Position numbers and translations under genes: made by a program. Below the pieces are notes generated by a model, which had not been told where the DNA came from, ran no database searches, and saw only the letters and a list, made by a program, of their open reading frames with translations. A DNA stretch of 64,000 nt from UMGS172 sp045592985 (lineage in GTDB: Bacteria > Bacillota > Clostridia > Oscillospirales > Acutalibacteraceae), in NCBI GenBank assembly GCA_045592985.1, contig JAZNVU010000026.1, positions 1 to 64,000 on the forward strand, written 5' to 3'. Every line of letters begins with the position of its first letter. Position 1 is the stretch's first letter. Positions 48,770-57,622 of this stretch are shown here, piece by piece.

Positions 48770-49405
48770 TTAAAACAAATTCCAAGGAAGACAATCGGGA
48801 AAAGGTAAATCAAATTCCTTATACTCTGCAGTCTCGGTACAAACAAACCCGATTTTTTTAAGAAAAAGACCAAATCCATCCGAAGTTGACGCACCGTATT
48901 TGCGGTCGCCGAAAACCGGATGCTTTTTGTGTGAAAATTGAACCCTTATCTGATGTGTTCTGCCTGTTTCAAGTTTTATCTTTACAAGCGATAGCCGTTT
49001 ACCGTCAAATTCGGTCACGGCTACTCGTTCAAAGTTTAAAATTGCCTTTTTAACGCCTTTTCGTTCACGGTCGACCACAAAAGATTTATTCCTTGCCGAA
49101 TCTTTAAAAAGCAGGTCCTCCCACCTACCCGCTTGGGCAACTTCGCCTTCAACCACGGCATAGTATTCCTTTAAAAAAGTCCCGTCGGTCATTTGTGCCG
49201 ACAGTTTTGCTGCGGCTTTCCGATTGTTGGCATATACCGTAACTCCACCTACCTCGCGGTCAAGACGGTGAACCGTCAAAAGCGGTTTGCCTTCGCTTAA
49301 CAATGATGGCATACCGTGTGTTTTCCCGTCTTCGGATGTGACACCCGACGGCTTTTGGCACACCACATAATCGTCGGTTATAAATATTTTGTTTATTTCC
49401 TGCAT
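48770..49405 (-). CDS. RluA-type pseudouridine synthase
   Basis: A 211-residue protein with VVCQKPSGVTSE, the catalytic Asp in TVHRLDREVGGVTVYA, and the C-terminal LETGRTHQIRVQFSHKKHPVFGDRKYG of RluA family enzymes. It is short: no S4 domain is present. It isomerises uridine in 23S rRNA or tRNA. ATG 49405 follows GGGGTGATT; an in-frame ATG six codons earlier is less likely. Monocistronic, divergent from the phosphopantetheinyl transferase gene. Confidence 0.9.
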   Translation of the reverse strand: MQEINKIFITDDYVVCQKPSGVTSEDGKTHGMPSLLSEGKPLLTVHRLDREVGGVTVYANNRKAAAKLSAQMTDGTFLKEYYAVVEGEVAQAGRWEDLLFKDSARNKSFVVDRERKGVKKAILNFERVAVTEFDGKRLSLVKIKLETGRTHQIRVQFSHKKHPVFGDRKYGASTSDGFGLFLKKIGFVCTETAEYKEFDLPFPDCLPWNLF

Positions 49406-49466
49406 AATAATCACCCCAAACATATTGCAGTTTAATCCTTAAACATTGTACCACATCTCAAAATAC

Positions 49467-49495
49467 TTGCAAGCATTTTAATTTCGTGGTAAAAT
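49467..49495 (+). promoter_or_regulatory. Promoter of the phosphopantetheinyl transferase gene
   Basis: TTGCAA (49467-49472), 17-base spacer, TAAAAT (49490-49495), extended TGG. Confidence 0.7.
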
Positions 49496-49516
49496 AAATT
49501 AAAAGGCGGTGAGGTT

Positions 49517-50083
49517 TTGGAACTTTATAAAATGAGTGTAAATGAATTAACCGATGAAGACATATTGCTTTGGGAACAGAGTTTTGACAGCACACGCAAA
49601 ACGGCAGTAAACTCCAAAACCGAACACAACCGCAAACTTAGTATCTGCGGCGACCTTTTGGTTTTAAAAATGGCTAAAGCAAACGGTCATTTTGGAGAAT
49701 TAATCATTAACCGTGACACTAACGGCAAACCTTTTTTTGATAACATATCGCTTTGTTTCAGCGTTTCACATAAAAATGATACCGCCGTTTGTGTTGCAAG
49801 CGAAAAAAACATCGGCATTGATATTGAAGATATCAAACCCTTTAAAGAGGCAACCGCAAACCGTATTTGTACGGCGGAAGAATTAATGTATATAGGTAAT
49901 GACCCATCACGTTTTGCTGAAATCTGGACTATCAAAGAAGCCTTCGCAAAATTTGACGGGAGAGGCATTTCCATAGGTTTTTCGAACATAATAACCGATA
50001 TGAAAAATCTTACGGTTAACGGAGTACCGTTTAAACTTTTATATTTTGACAGCTATGTGTGCGCTGTTGTTTCGGAGGAATAG
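49517..50083 (+). CDS. 4'-phosphopantetheinyl transferase (Sfp-like)
   Basis: A 188-residue PPTase. FCFSVSHKNDTAVCVAS, GIDIEDIKPF (Mg2+ ligands) and WTIKEAFAKFDGRGI (K-E-A motif) are the family landmarks. It moves phosphopantetheine from CoA to acyl or peptidyl carrier proteins. The start is TTG at 49517 behind AGGCGGTGAGG. No NRPS or PKS gene is nearby, so the target may be a fatty acid ACP or a remote cluster. The next gene begins one base after its stop. Confidence 0.92.
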   Translation: MELYKMSVNELTDEDILLWEQSFDSTRKTAVNSKTEHNRKLSICGDLLVLKMAKANGHFGELIINRDTNGKPFFDNISLCFSVSHKNDTAVCVASEKNIGIDIEDIKPFKEATANRICTAEELMYIGNDPSRFAEIWTIKEAFAKFDGRGISIGFSNIITDMKNLTVNGVPFKLLYFDSYVCAVVSEE

Positions 50084-50084
50084 C

Positions 50085-50957
50085 ATGCTTTATATCCGAA
50101 ATCTGATAATAAAAATTTTGCGACCGAATATTATTATCAAATGCCTGCTGTTTATTTTGTCGGGCATGTCACTTGTGTGCTCGGTCTTTTTCGGTACAAA
50201 ATTTATTGCTGTTCCATTTTTATCCTTTGTTTTGACGGCGTATACGCTCGCGGTTATAATTGCAGGGTTTCCTACAGTTGTAAGAAAAGGTAAAAATGCA
50301 CTTTACGAAAACCCTTACACCTCAATACTGTTAAATGATTTGAGATTGAGAACACAACTCAGGCTTACTTTTGGTCTGTTTTTCAATTTCTTTTATGCTA
50401 TTTTTAAGTTTTTTTCCGGTTTATATTTCCGTTCTGAATGGCTTATTTCTATTGGCGTTTATTACCTCATAATCTGCACTTCAAAATTTTTACTTCTACG
50501 AAGTGCCAAGCAAGAGCACAGTGATTCTATGGTCCAAAGACGGCGCGAACTTAAATACTGCAGATATGTAGGTCTGTTGCTGTTTGTGTTAAGTTCGGTA
50601 ATATCCGGTATTGCCGCCAAAATGATATACGATAACGAAACCATTAAATACCCCGAATACTTTTTCGGCCTTTTAGCGGTGTACACTGCATACCGACTTA
50701 TCTCGGCAATTTACAGCCTCATAAAATACCGTCATGCCGACAATCCGTTTTATTCCACCACAAAGTCACTCGACCTTGCCTCTGCACTTATGGCACTTTT
50801 AACATTACAGACTTCATTGCTTGCAAAATACGGCACCGACCCAACACAAGTCAGGTCACTGAACACAATAACTTCTGCCGTTGTGCTTTTATTGGTACTT
50901 TTCATATCTGTTAATCTTATTATTAAAAGCACAAAAATGCTTAAAAAAACAGTGTAA
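50085..50957 (+). CDS. Polytopic membrane protein of unknown family
   Basis: A 290-residue protein with seven to eight hydrophobic segments (for example CLLFILSGMSLVCSVFFGT, FGLFFNFFYAIFKFF, LLLFVLSSVISGIA, ITSAVVLLLVLFISVNLII). ATG 50085 follows TCGGAGGAA and is 2 bases after the preceding stop, so it is translated with the phosphopantetheinyl transferase. I see no transporter signature. Positively charged loops RRSRELKYCR are cytoplasmic. Substrate and role are unknown. Confidence 0.75.
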   Translation: MLYIRNLIIKILRPNIIIKCLLFILSGMSLVCSVFFGTKFIAVPFLSFVLTAYTLAVIIAGFPTVVRKGKNALYENPYTSILLNDLRLRTQLRLTFGLFFNFFYAIFKFFSGLYFRSEWLISIGVYYLIICTSKFLLLRSAKQEHSDSMVQRRRELKYCRYVGLLLFVLSSVISGIAAKMIYDNETIKYPEYFFGLLAVYTAYRLISAIYSLIKYRHADNPFYSTTKSLDLASALMALLTLQTSLLAKYGTDPTQVRSLNTITSAVVLLLVLFISVNLIIKSTKMLKKTV

Positions 50958-50991
50958 AAAAACTCTTCGGAAAATATTCCGAAGAGTTTTT
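50957..50991. terminator. Bidirectional terminator
   Basis: AAAAACTCTTCGGAA AATA TTCCGAAGAGTTTTT between the converging membrane-protein gene and nagA. Confidence 0.9.
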
Positions 50992-50992
50992 G

Positions 50993-52048
50993 CTATTTAT
51001 ATACTTTACCGCCGATTATTACACGTTCGGCATCAAAATTATCGCCAAGCACAACAAGGTCGGCGTCGTAGCCTACCGAGATAACACCTTTTTTCACACC
51101 AAGGTATTTTGCCGGTGTTTCGGAAGCCATTTTAACAGCCTCATAAAAATCAATACCCATTTCGCAAACCGTCTTAACATTCTTAAGCAAGCAATTTGAA
51201 CCGCCTGCAATAACTCCGTCACCAAGTGTGATAATACCGTCTTTAAGGAAAACCTCAAGTCCGCCGGAATCATATTTACCGTCGGGCATGCCTGCAGGAC
51301 GCACAGTATCACTGATAATCATCATACGGTCGCTGCCAAAAGTCCTGTAAAGCATAAGCACAACCGCTTTATCAACATGCATTCCGTCTCCAATGACCTC
51401 AACGTAAATATTACGTTCGATAGCGGCTCCTATAGGACCGGGCTCACGGTGATGAAGCGGTGGCATGGCATTAAAGGTATGAGTCAAACAATCGGCACCT
51501 GCGTCGATAGCCTTTAAAGCGGTAGCCTTGTCACAAGCGGTATGACCGATTGATACATGACAACCTGCCTGTTTTATAAAATCAATTACCCCTTCTTCCT
51601 CGGGAGCAACGGTTATTTTAACTACGTTTTTAAGTTTTTTGAATCGTTCAAGATCGGGTTTAACTATAAATTTTTCGTTTTGAGCGCCTTTTTTTGATTT
51701 TGATATATACGGTCCCTCAAGGTGAAATCCTAAAATTTGGGCACCGTCAGTCTTAATATCGGTCGAGGTTATGTCATCATAGGTATCAAACCCCGATGTC
51801 ATAGGTGTTGGTACCCATGATGTTGTACCGTTATCTGCCAACATCCTGCTCATTTCAGGTAGCAGTTTATCACTCGTATCAAGTCCGCCGTATCCGTGAA
51901 TATGGGTATCTATAAGCCCCGGTATGACACGCTTACCGCCTGCATCTATAACATCAGAGCCTTCATAGTGTCCTATTCCTGCTATCTTGCCATTTTCTAT
52001 AAGAATATCGGCTTTTCCGTATTTCAAAAGGGCGTTTTTTATAATCAT
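50993..52048 (-). CDS. nagA: N-acetylglucosamine-6-phosphate deacetylase
   Basis: A 351-residue amidohydrolase: PGLIDTHIHGYGGLDT (first metal His pair), GFHLEGPYISKSKKGAQN (metal Glu), ISIGHTACDKA, LTHTFNAMPPLHHREPGPIGA and MIISDTVRPAGM. It removes acetate from GlcNAc-6-phosphate. It follows the N-acetylhexosamine kinase-like gene, with 19 bases between. The expected nagB partner is not next to it; an atypical NagB-like gene is far away at 15839. Confidence 0.94.
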   Translation of the reverse strand: MIIKNALLKYGKADILIENGKIAGIGHYEGSDVIDAGGKRVIPGLIDTHIHGYGGLDTSDKLLPEMSRMLADNGTTSWVPTPMTSGFDTYDDITSTDIKTDGAQILGFHLEGPYISKSKKGAQNEKFIVKPDLERFKKLKNVVKITVAPEEEGVIDFIKQAGCHVSIGHTACDKATALKAIDAGADCLTHTFNAMPPLHHREPGPIGAAIERNIYVEVIGDGMHVDKAVVLMLYRTFGSDRMMIISDTVRPAGMPDGKYDSGGLEVFLKDGIITLGDGVIAGGSNCLLKNVKTVCEMGIDFYEAVKMASETPAKYLGVKKGVISVGYDADLVVLGDNFDAERVIIGGKVYK

Positions 52049-52066
52049 CTTCTTTGGCTCCCAAAA

Positions 52067-53158
52067 TCATTTGTATTTTTCAACAATTGTTTTCATCTCA
52101 TCCCAATGCTGTTCCATTTCTTCCACAAGTCTGAACTGGGTTCTGCAACGGACGAGATTATGGTCGGGATACGATGTTTTAAAATATGTATCACCATCAA
52201 TATAGTCGGTTAGGAATCTCATTCCACACTCAAGTGTCATCATTTTTGCACCCTCAGGCAAAAGTGAAACTTCGCCGTCGGTCAGTGTGCCTGCACAACC
52301 CAAGAGGAATCCTTTAGTGTAAGTCTCAAACAAATTTAAGTCAAAATGAACCTTGGAAAGGTCTTTTTCATCCTCAGCAGCAGTGCTGGCACCAAAGCGT
52401 ATCGAATCGCCAAAATCGTTAACCGAATAACCCGGCATTATGGTATCAAGGTCGACAACGCAAACCGGTTTGCGTGTTGTTTTGTCGAGCATTACGTTAT
52501 TCATCTTGGTGTCGTTGTGGGTAACCTTAAGAGGTAAAACACCGCTTTCGTGTGCTTTTTCAAGCACGCTCATAAATTCGGCTCTCTGCTTTACGAATTC
52601 AATCTCGTTCTTAACGAGGTCGGCTCTGCCCGAGGTATTTTTCTCAACCGACTTTAAAAAAGTCTGATATCTTACAGGTGTATTATGGAAATTAGGAATG
52701 GTCTCAAAAAGAGTATGGGCAGGATAATCGGCTAACTTTTGCTGAAAATCGCCGAAAGCTACTGCGCTCTGATAAAAGTCATTATCGGTCTCAGGTAAAT
52801 CAAGCGACACGGCATCGGTTATGAAAACAAGCGCTCTCCAACAATTACCATCTTTATCGGTATAACAAGGCTTGCCGTCAACAGTATTTATAACCGTCAA
52901 CGACTCACGCTCAGGATTACCGCCGAGTTTTGTAATCTTATTTTTGAGGTGATTGGTTACACCAATAATGTTTTGCATAACCTCGTCAGGTTTTTTGAAG
53001 ATATCCGTATTTATCCTCTGCAGGATATATTTGTTTTCCTTACCGTCAAAATCACACCTTACAAGGTAAGTATCATTTATATGACCGTTACCGAAAGCCC
53101 TATAATCAATTACGTTTCCGTCAAACCTAAACTGCTTAATAATATCTACCATTTTCAT
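52067..53158 (-). CDS. N-acetylhexosamine kinase-like phosphotransferase
   Basis: A 363-residue enzyme of the aminoglycoside phosphotransferase fold: FGNGHINDTYLVRCDF with nucleotide loop and KYILQRINTDIF (Lys), the catalytic loop LPLKVTHNDTKMNNVMLD, and VCVVDLDTIMPGYSVNDFGDSI (metal Asp). The N-terminal phrase and length match N-acetylhexosamine 1-kinase (NahK). NahK makes GlcNAc-1-phosphate or GalNAc-1-phosphate, in the GNB/LNB pathway of gut bacteria. It precedes nagA on the same strand. Confidence 0.82.
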   Translation of the reverse strand: MKMVDIIKQFRFDGNVIDYRAFGNGHINDTYLVRCDFDGKENKYILQRINTDIFKKPDEVMQNIIGVTNHLKNKITKLGGNPERESLTVINTVDGKPCYTDKDGNCWRALVFITDAVSLDLPETDNDFYQSAVAFGDFQQKLADYPAHTLFETIPNFHNTPVRYQTFLKSVEKNTSGRADLVKNEIEFVKQRAEFMSVLEKAHESGVLPLKVTHNDTKMNNVMLDKTTRKPVCVVDLDTIMPGYSVNDFGDSIRFGASTAAEDEKDLSKVHFDLNLFETYTKGFLLGCAGTLTDGEVSLLPEGAKMMTLECGMRFLTDYIDGDTYFKTSYPDHNLVRCRTQFRLVEEMEQHWDEMKTIVEKYK

Positions 53159-53399
53159 TCCTCCGATACAACAGGATAACTCACTTGAAATTATACATAA
53201 ATATTCTTGATATTTCCATAGATTTTTTTGTATTTTTGGGTTAATTTCTAATAATTTTGGTTTTTTCTAGCAATTAGAGAAAAGACTGAATTTTTTCTCC
53301 AAATTCAGGGAAAATGATTACAAAATGAAGAAACGCAACCACAATCAATAACAACGAGGTGCTTTTGGTCAAAAAAATCTAAAATTGCGAAAAAAACAC

Positions 53400-53428
53400 T
53401 TGCTTTTTGGGGAAGTATATGTTATTAT
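53400..53428 (+). promoter_or_regulatory. tRNA-Ala promoter
   Basis: TTGCTT (53400-53405), 17-base spacer, TATTAT (53423-53428), start expected just before the tRNA at 53441. Confidence 0.65.
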
Positions 53429-53440
53429 ACCAAAGTGCTT

Positions 53441-53516
53441 GGGGGCGTAGCTCAGCTGGGAGAGCGTCTGAATGGCATTCAGAAGGTCATCGGTTCGATC
53501 CCGACCGTCTCCACCA
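53441..53516 (+). tRNA. tRNA-Ala (anticodon GGC)
   Basis: A 76-base tRNA with encoded CCA. Acceptor GGGGGCG pairs CGTCTCC with G3-U70, the alanine identity pair. D arm GCTCAGCTGGGAGAGC, anticodon stem TCTGA/TCAGA with loop ATGGCAT (anticodon GGC, reads GCC/GCU), T arm with GGTTCGATCC. It stands alone upstream of the ThrE pair. Confidence 0.97.
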
Positions 53517-53592
53517 CTAGACAGAGGAACGATTATTCGTTTCTCTGTTGTTTTTTACATCAATGCAAACGGGAACAATCAGGAGGGTTGTT

Positions 53593-54345
53593 ATGAAAAA
53601 ATTGCTTAGTTATGCTATGGATATCGGCGAACAGATGCTTATCTCCGGTGCTGAGGTCCATAGAGTTGAAGAAAGCATATACCGAATGTGTTATGCATTA
53701 GGTGCAATAAGAGTCGATGTTTTTATAATAACCAGTAGCATGGTTGTAACAATCCATACGAGTGACGGAAACATATATACACAAACAAGAAGAGTAACTT
53801 CATCGAGTTCGAATTTCGAAAAACTGCATCGCTTGAACCAACTTTCAAGAGAAATCTGCGAAAAGAATCTGACAGAGCAGGAAATTCAAGACAAATTAAG
53901 TGCTGCTATCAATTGCAGAAAGTATCCCGTTTGGTTAGAATTTGTTTGCTATTCAATAATTGCCGCTGCTTTTACTTTGTTTTTCGGCGGAACTCTCATC
54001 GAAGCGTTATTTTCCCTGTTTGTCGGAGCCTTTGTAAGGTTAAGTATTTCTTTTTCTGATAAAATAATCTCCAATAAGATTTTTTGTAAATTCATATCTG
54101 CGTTTATAGCCACATTACTGGCTTATTTGGCTGTAAAATTCAGTTTGATATCAAGTGTTGACAAAGTCATTATCGGAAACATAATGACTCTGGTTCCGGG
54201 TGTTGGCTTAACCAATGCAATACGCGACCTCTTTACCGGTGACAGTATAGCAGGGCTTTTACGCACAATTGAAGCGGTACTTACTGCTCTTGCGATTGCA
54301 GCAGGCTATTTTTTGGTTGTTGTTTTGGGAGGGTATGCATTATGA
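53593..54345 (+). CDS. Threonine/serine exporter ThrE, N-terminal subunit (DUF1212)
   Basis: A 250-residue protein. The cytoplasmic first part (DIGEQMLISGAEVHRVEESIYRMC) is typical of ThrE_1, followed by about five membrane helices from WLEFVCYSIIAAAFTLFFGG. ATG 53593 follows AGGAGGG; earlier ATGs have no site. It acts with the next protein as a two-part amino acid exporter, corresponding to halves of the single-chain ThrE. Whether it exports threonine/serine is inferred from the family. Confidence 0.88.
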   Translation: MKKLLSYAMDIGEQMLISGAEVHRVEESIYRMCYALGAIRVDVFIITSSMVVTIHTSDGNIYTQTRRVTSSSSNFEKLHRLNQLSREICEKNLTEQEIQDKLSAAINCRKYPVWLEFVCYSIIAAAFTLFFGGTLIEALFSLFVGAFVRLSISFSDKIISNKIFCKFISAFIATLLAYLAVKFSLISSVDKVIIGNIMTLVPGVGLTNAIRDLFTGDSIAGLLRTIEAVLTALAIAAGYFLVVVLGGYAL

Positions 54346-54803
54346 CACAAGCTGATGTTATTCAAATCTTATCAGGTTTTATCGGTTCAGTTGGTTTTGC
54401 AATACTGTTCAATATTCGCGGCAAAAGACTTGTGTTGACGGCCATAGGCGGCTTTGTATGTTGTCTGTTATTCGTTATTTTAGGTTGGTTTATAAAAAGT
54501 GAGCCTGTTGTTTATTTCGTCATAGCCTTGACCATTTCTTTATACGCAGAGGTAATGGCAAGAATATTAAAAACGCCCACAACAACCTTTATTACATCCT
54601 CTTTAATTCCTTTGATACCCGGTGCATCACTTTATTATACAATGGCACTTACTTTTCAGGGAAATATGGAAACATTTTTGCAAAAAGCAATCTACACACT
54701 TCAACTGGCTTCCGCTTTGGCATTGGGCATCATAGTTTCAACAACTCTGACACAAATCCTGTACGGAGTAAAAAAAGCAGTAAAAAGCAAGAAAACAAAC
54801 TAA
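54342..54803 (+). CDS. Threonine/serine exporter, C-terminal subunit (DUF3815)
   Basis: A 153-residue membrane protein with four to five helices (VIQILSGFIGSVGFAILFN, YFVIALTISLYAEVMARI, LIPLIPGASLYYTMAL). It matches the ThrE_2 half. It starts at ATGA overlapping the stop of the first half, so both are made in a fixed ratio. The terminator at 54809 follows. Confidence 0.88.
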   Translation: MTQADVIQILSGFIGSVGFAILFNIRGKRLVLTAIGGFVCCLLFVILGWFIKSEPVVYFVIALTISLYAEVMARILKTPTTTFITSSLIPLIPGASLYYTMALTFQGNMETFLQKAIYTLQLASALALGIIVSTTLTQILYGVKKAVKSKKTN

Positions 54804-54808
54804 AATTT

Positions 54809-54850
54809 AACCCTCCTGACAAATTCATTATTTTGTCAGGAGGGTTTTTT
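54809..54850. terminator. Terminator after the exporter pair
   Basis: AACCCTCCTGACAAA TTCATTA TTTTGTCAGGAGGGTTTTTT. Confidence 0.9.
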
Positions 54851-54930
54851 ATTGAATATTCAATACTGTAAATATCTTAAACCTTGTTGCATTATACGTC
54901 ACAAAAAACTTATTTACTGTCAATTAGTTT

Positions 54931-54963
54931 AAAAAAGTCAGGGAGAATCACTTCTCCCTGACG
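54931..54963 (-). terminator. feo operon terminator
   Basis: Minus strand: GTCAGGGAGAA GTGA TTCTCCCTGAC followed by TTTTTT. Confidence 0.85.
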
Positions 54964-55001
54964 GTATCGTGTTAAAACCAAATACAAAATTTACTTTGTT
55001 A

Positions 55002-55160
55002 TTATTTTTTATCTGTACAATTGCCGTTGCATTTACTGTTGCACTGTTTGGCATAAGGACAACCAATACATTTTTCACCGCGTTTTTTTGCACGAACAAG
55101 ATACCATATGATACCCACCACAATAGCAAGCAATATAATAATAACAATAACATTTTCCAT
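55002..55160 (-). CDS. FeoB-associated Cys-rich membrane protein
   Basis: A 52-residue protein. One membrane helix (VIVIIILLAIVVGIIWYLV) is followed by basic residues RAKKRGEK and a Cys cluster, CIGCPYAKQC then CNGNC. This is the pattern of FeoB-associated Cys-rich proteins that Firmicutes encode just after feoB, probably on the membrane inner face. ATG is 22 bases downstream of the feoB stop. The Cys cluster may bind Fe2+ or a cluster and help FeoB; FeoC-like role is inference. Confidence 0.85.
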   Translation of the reverse strand: MENVIVIIILLAIVVGIIWYLVRAKKRGEKCIGCPYAKQCNSKCNGNCTDKK

Positions 55161-55181
55161 AATCAAAACCCTAATTCAAGA

Positions 55182-57212
55182 TTATTTTGCACTTTTGAGA
55201 GCGTACTCGGCTTTCATCTTATTATTTGTATTAATTATCAAACCAATCACAAAGATAACAAAAGCAATGATTGCAACAAGACCGCCGATAGCAGCGCCGA
55301 CATTAAGAGTACCGCCAACGATAAGAGTACCGATGGTATAAACAAGATATGCTACAGTGTAACCAACCGCAAGTTGGAGTCCAATACCGCCCCATAGCCA
55401 CTTAGCACTCTTCATCTCGGCATTCATCGCACCGATAGCGGCAAAGCAAGGAGGTGTATAGAGGTTGAACATCAAATAAGCAAGCGCTGCAACTTTAGTG
55501 ATTGCCATAATACCTGCAACCTCTGTTCCTGCACCCTCCATTAACGCTAATTCTTCGGTGTCAATAAGGTTCTCAAGACCGACGAAGCAAACAGCAAGTG
55601 TACCGACAACATTTTCCTTTGCGATAAAGCCCGTAATGGCTGCTGCTGCCAACTGCCACGAGAGAACGCCAACAATCGGAACAAGCAAATAAGCAAAAGG
55701 TGAAGCAATAGAAGCAAGAATTGATGAGTCTGCACTTTCGGCAACAGCAAAACTCCAAGTGAAGGTCTGCATCAACTGAACCGCCATATTGCAGAGCAAA
55801 ATGATGGTAGCAGCCTTAACGATGTAGGCCCAACCGCGACTGCACATAGATTTAAAAGCGCCCCAAAAAGAGGGAACCTTATATTCGGGAAGTTCGATGA
55901 TAAAGAAGGACTTTCTTGCTTTGTAACCCGTAATCAGGTTGATAAGCAAAGCTCCGAGGAAGATGAGCGCAATACCTGCAAAATACATCAATGCACTAAC
56001 CCACCATGCATCTTCAAAGAACGCACCTGCAAAGAGAGCGATGACCGGAATCTTGGCACCGCAAGGCATAAAGGGAGCGAGCATTGCGGTTGCTGTTCTC
56101 TCACGCTCGTTACGAATGGTACGGCTTGCCATAATACCGGGGACAGCACAACCTACCGTGATAACAAAAGGAATAACCGATTTACCGGAAAGACCGACTC
56201 GCTTGAAAATCGGGTCAAGTACAACAGCCACGCGGGACATATATCCGCAATCCTCAAGAAGAGCAATGAGGAAATACATTACCATAACAAGAGGCAAGAA
56301 ACCGACAACCGCAACAACACCGCCGATAACACCGTCAACAAGAATGGCAGAAATAAGAGGATTGGCGTTTTCAAGCAAACCGCCTACGAAACCTTGGAAT
56401 ATTTCAAGAAGCGGTACTAGTCCTGGAATAAAGGTCTCCCCTATTTCTACACCTTCAGCAATCCAGGTTCCGAGGGTGGTCTGTGAAATATAAAACACAA
56501 GGAACATAACGACTGCAAAAATCGGAATGCCGAGCCATTTATTTGTGAGAACATCATCTATCTTATCACCGATATTTTTATCCTTAGTCAAAACCTTACG
56601 GGTCTCTACATCTTTAACGATTTTGTTCACAAAATCAAATCGCTTACGGTCTGCCGCTTCAACCAGTGCCTTGTCGGTCAGGTCAATGTCCTCTTGTATG
56701 TAAGGAGCAACTTGTTCTTTACCTGCTTGTTGATAAGCAACATCAATCACAACTTTCAAACCGTCTGCCGAAGTGGAAACTGTGTTCACAACAGGGCAGC
56801 CAAGTTTAGCAGAAAGAGCCTCTGTATCAATCTTAGTACCTTTCTTTTCATTGAGGTCGCTCTTGTTCAGAGCCACGACAACAGGAATTTGGAGTTCCAA
56901 AAGTTGTGTTGTAAAGAAAAGGCTACGGCTTAAGTTTGTCGCATCCACGATGTTGATGATTACATCAGGATTTTCCTTCTTCACGTAGGAACTGGTAATG
57001 CTCTCTTCACTGGTGAAGGGAGACATCGAATATGCTCCGGGAAGGTCAACCGCAATAAGTTGTTCCCCTTTTGCATACGCCTTTTTAATCGGGTGTTCTT
57101 TCTTGTCAACCGTAACGCCTGCCCAGTTACCCACCTTTTCGTTTCTGCCTGTAAGGGCATTGTACATTGTGGTTTTACCTGAGTTCGGGTTGCCTGTCAA
57201 AGCAATTCTCAT
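55182..57212 (-). CDS. feoB: Ferrous iron transporter FeoB
   Basis: A 676-residue protein with an N-terminal G domain (GNPNSGKTT, then G3 DLPGAYSMS and G4 NKSD in VALNKSDLN), a helical linker, and about ten membrane helices including VVGFLPLVMVMYFLIALLEDCGYMSRVAVVLDP and the VITVGCAVPGIMASRTIRNERERT gate. It imports Fe2+ using GTP. It follows feoA and is followed by the Cys-rich partner. A DtxR-type operator lies between feoA and feoB. Confidence 0.96.
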   Translation of the reverse strand: MRIALTGNPNSGKTTMYNALTGRNEKVGNWAGVTVDKKEHPIKKAYAKGEQLIAVDLPGAYSMSPFTSEESITSSYVKKENPDVIINIVDATNLSRSLFFTTQLLELQIPVVVALNKSDLNEKKGTKIDTEALSAKLGCPVVNTVSTSADGLKVVIDVAYQQAGKEQVAPYIQEDIDLTDKALVEAADRKRFDFVNKIVKDVETRKVLTKDKNIGDKIDDVLTNKWLGIPIFAVVMFLVFYISQTTLGTWIAEGVEIGETFIPGLVPLLEIFQGFVGGLLENANPLISAILVDGVIGGVVAVVGFLPLVMVMYFLIALLEDCGYMSRVAVVLDPIFKRVGLSGKSVIPFVITVGCAVPGIMASRTIRNERERTATAMLAPFMPCGAKIPVIALFAGAFFEDAWWVSALMYFAGIALIFLGALLINLITGYKARKSFFIIELPEYKVPSFWGAFKSMCSRGWAYIVKAATIILLCNMAVQLMQTFTWSFAVAESADSSILASIASPFAYLLVPIVGVLSWQLAAAAITGFIAKENVVGTLAVCFVGLENLIDTEELALMEGAGTEVAGIMAITKVAALAYLMFNLYTPPCFAAIGAMNAEMKSAKWLWGGIGLQLAVGYTVAYLVYTIGTLIVGGTLNVGAAIGGLVAIIAFVIFVIGLIINTNNKMKAEYALKSAK

Positions 57213-57271
57213 AGATCAATCTCCTACTTTCTAAACTTTATGTAAATCCTGACGGATAAGTTATCGATTCA

Positions 57272-57289
57272 AGTTAGCGGTTGCTAACT
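57272..57289. promoter_or_regulatory. DtxR-family operator upstream of feoB
   Basis: AGTTAGC GGTT GCTAACT: perfect 7-base arms. Same core as the two boxes upstream of feoA. Confidence 0.75.
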
Positions 57290-57296
57290 CGTGCAC

Positions 57297-57326
57297 AAAA
57301 AAATAATCCTAGGATTATTTTTTTAT
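57297..57326. terminator. Palindromic hairpin between feoA and feoB
   Basis: AAAAAAATAATCC TAGG ATTATTTTTTT (with CCTAGG at the centre) after the feoA stop; it may attenuate transcription into feoB. Confidence 0.6.
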
Positions 57327-57539
57327 TCAAATAATAATAGCCTCAGACAGTTGGGTATCGATATTGTATCGGCCATCTTTTATAGAAACAGTGCATCCAC
57401 CCCTGCGATGCGCAATTACAGTAATGGTTTCACCGCTATAGCATCCAAGAGAAAACAGGAAAGCGTTCAATTCCTCATCATCCGTATTAATCTGTTTAAT
57501 TATATATTCTTTTCCTTCTTCTGCTTCTCTTAAATTCAT
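57327..57539 (-). CDS. feoA: Ferrous iron transport protein FeoA
   Basis: A 70-residue SH3-like protein with EEGKEYIIKQI, LFSLGCYSGETITVIAHRRGG and ISEAII-like end. FeoA supports FeoB. ATG 57539 follows GGTGGTAAT; a GTG four codons upstream overlaps that site. The promoter and two operators lie just upstream. It is followed by a hairpin and then feoB. Confidence 0.88.
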   Translation of the reverse strand: MNLREAEEGKEYIIKQINTDDEELNAFLFSLGCYSGETITVIAHRRGGCTVSIKDGRYNIDTQLSEAIII

Positions 57540-57564
57540 ATCAATTACCACCGTATTATAAGCA

Positions 57565-57580
57565 GTTAGTTGTTGCTAAC
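57565..57580. promoter_or_regulatory. DtxR-family operator 2 upstream of feoA
   Basis: GTTAGT TGTT GCTAAC: imperfect in the left arm (T for C) but the same spacing. Confidence 0.65.
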
Positions 57581-57597
57581 TTTCAGTCTCAAAATAC

Positions 57598-57615
57598 GGT
57601 TAGCGTCCGCTAACC
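57598..57615. promoter_or_regulatory. DtxR-family operator 1 upstream of feoA
   Basis: GGTTAGC GTCC GCTAACC: perfect 7-base arms, located just downstream of the -10 box. Confidence 0.75.
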
Positions 57616-57622
57616 ATGTATT

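Noticed and set aside
54938..55153. 71-codon minus-strand frame overlapping the end of the feo unit
   Set aside because: It is a shifted frame over the real Cys-rich gene (55002-55160), which has the membrane helix and Cys cluster.
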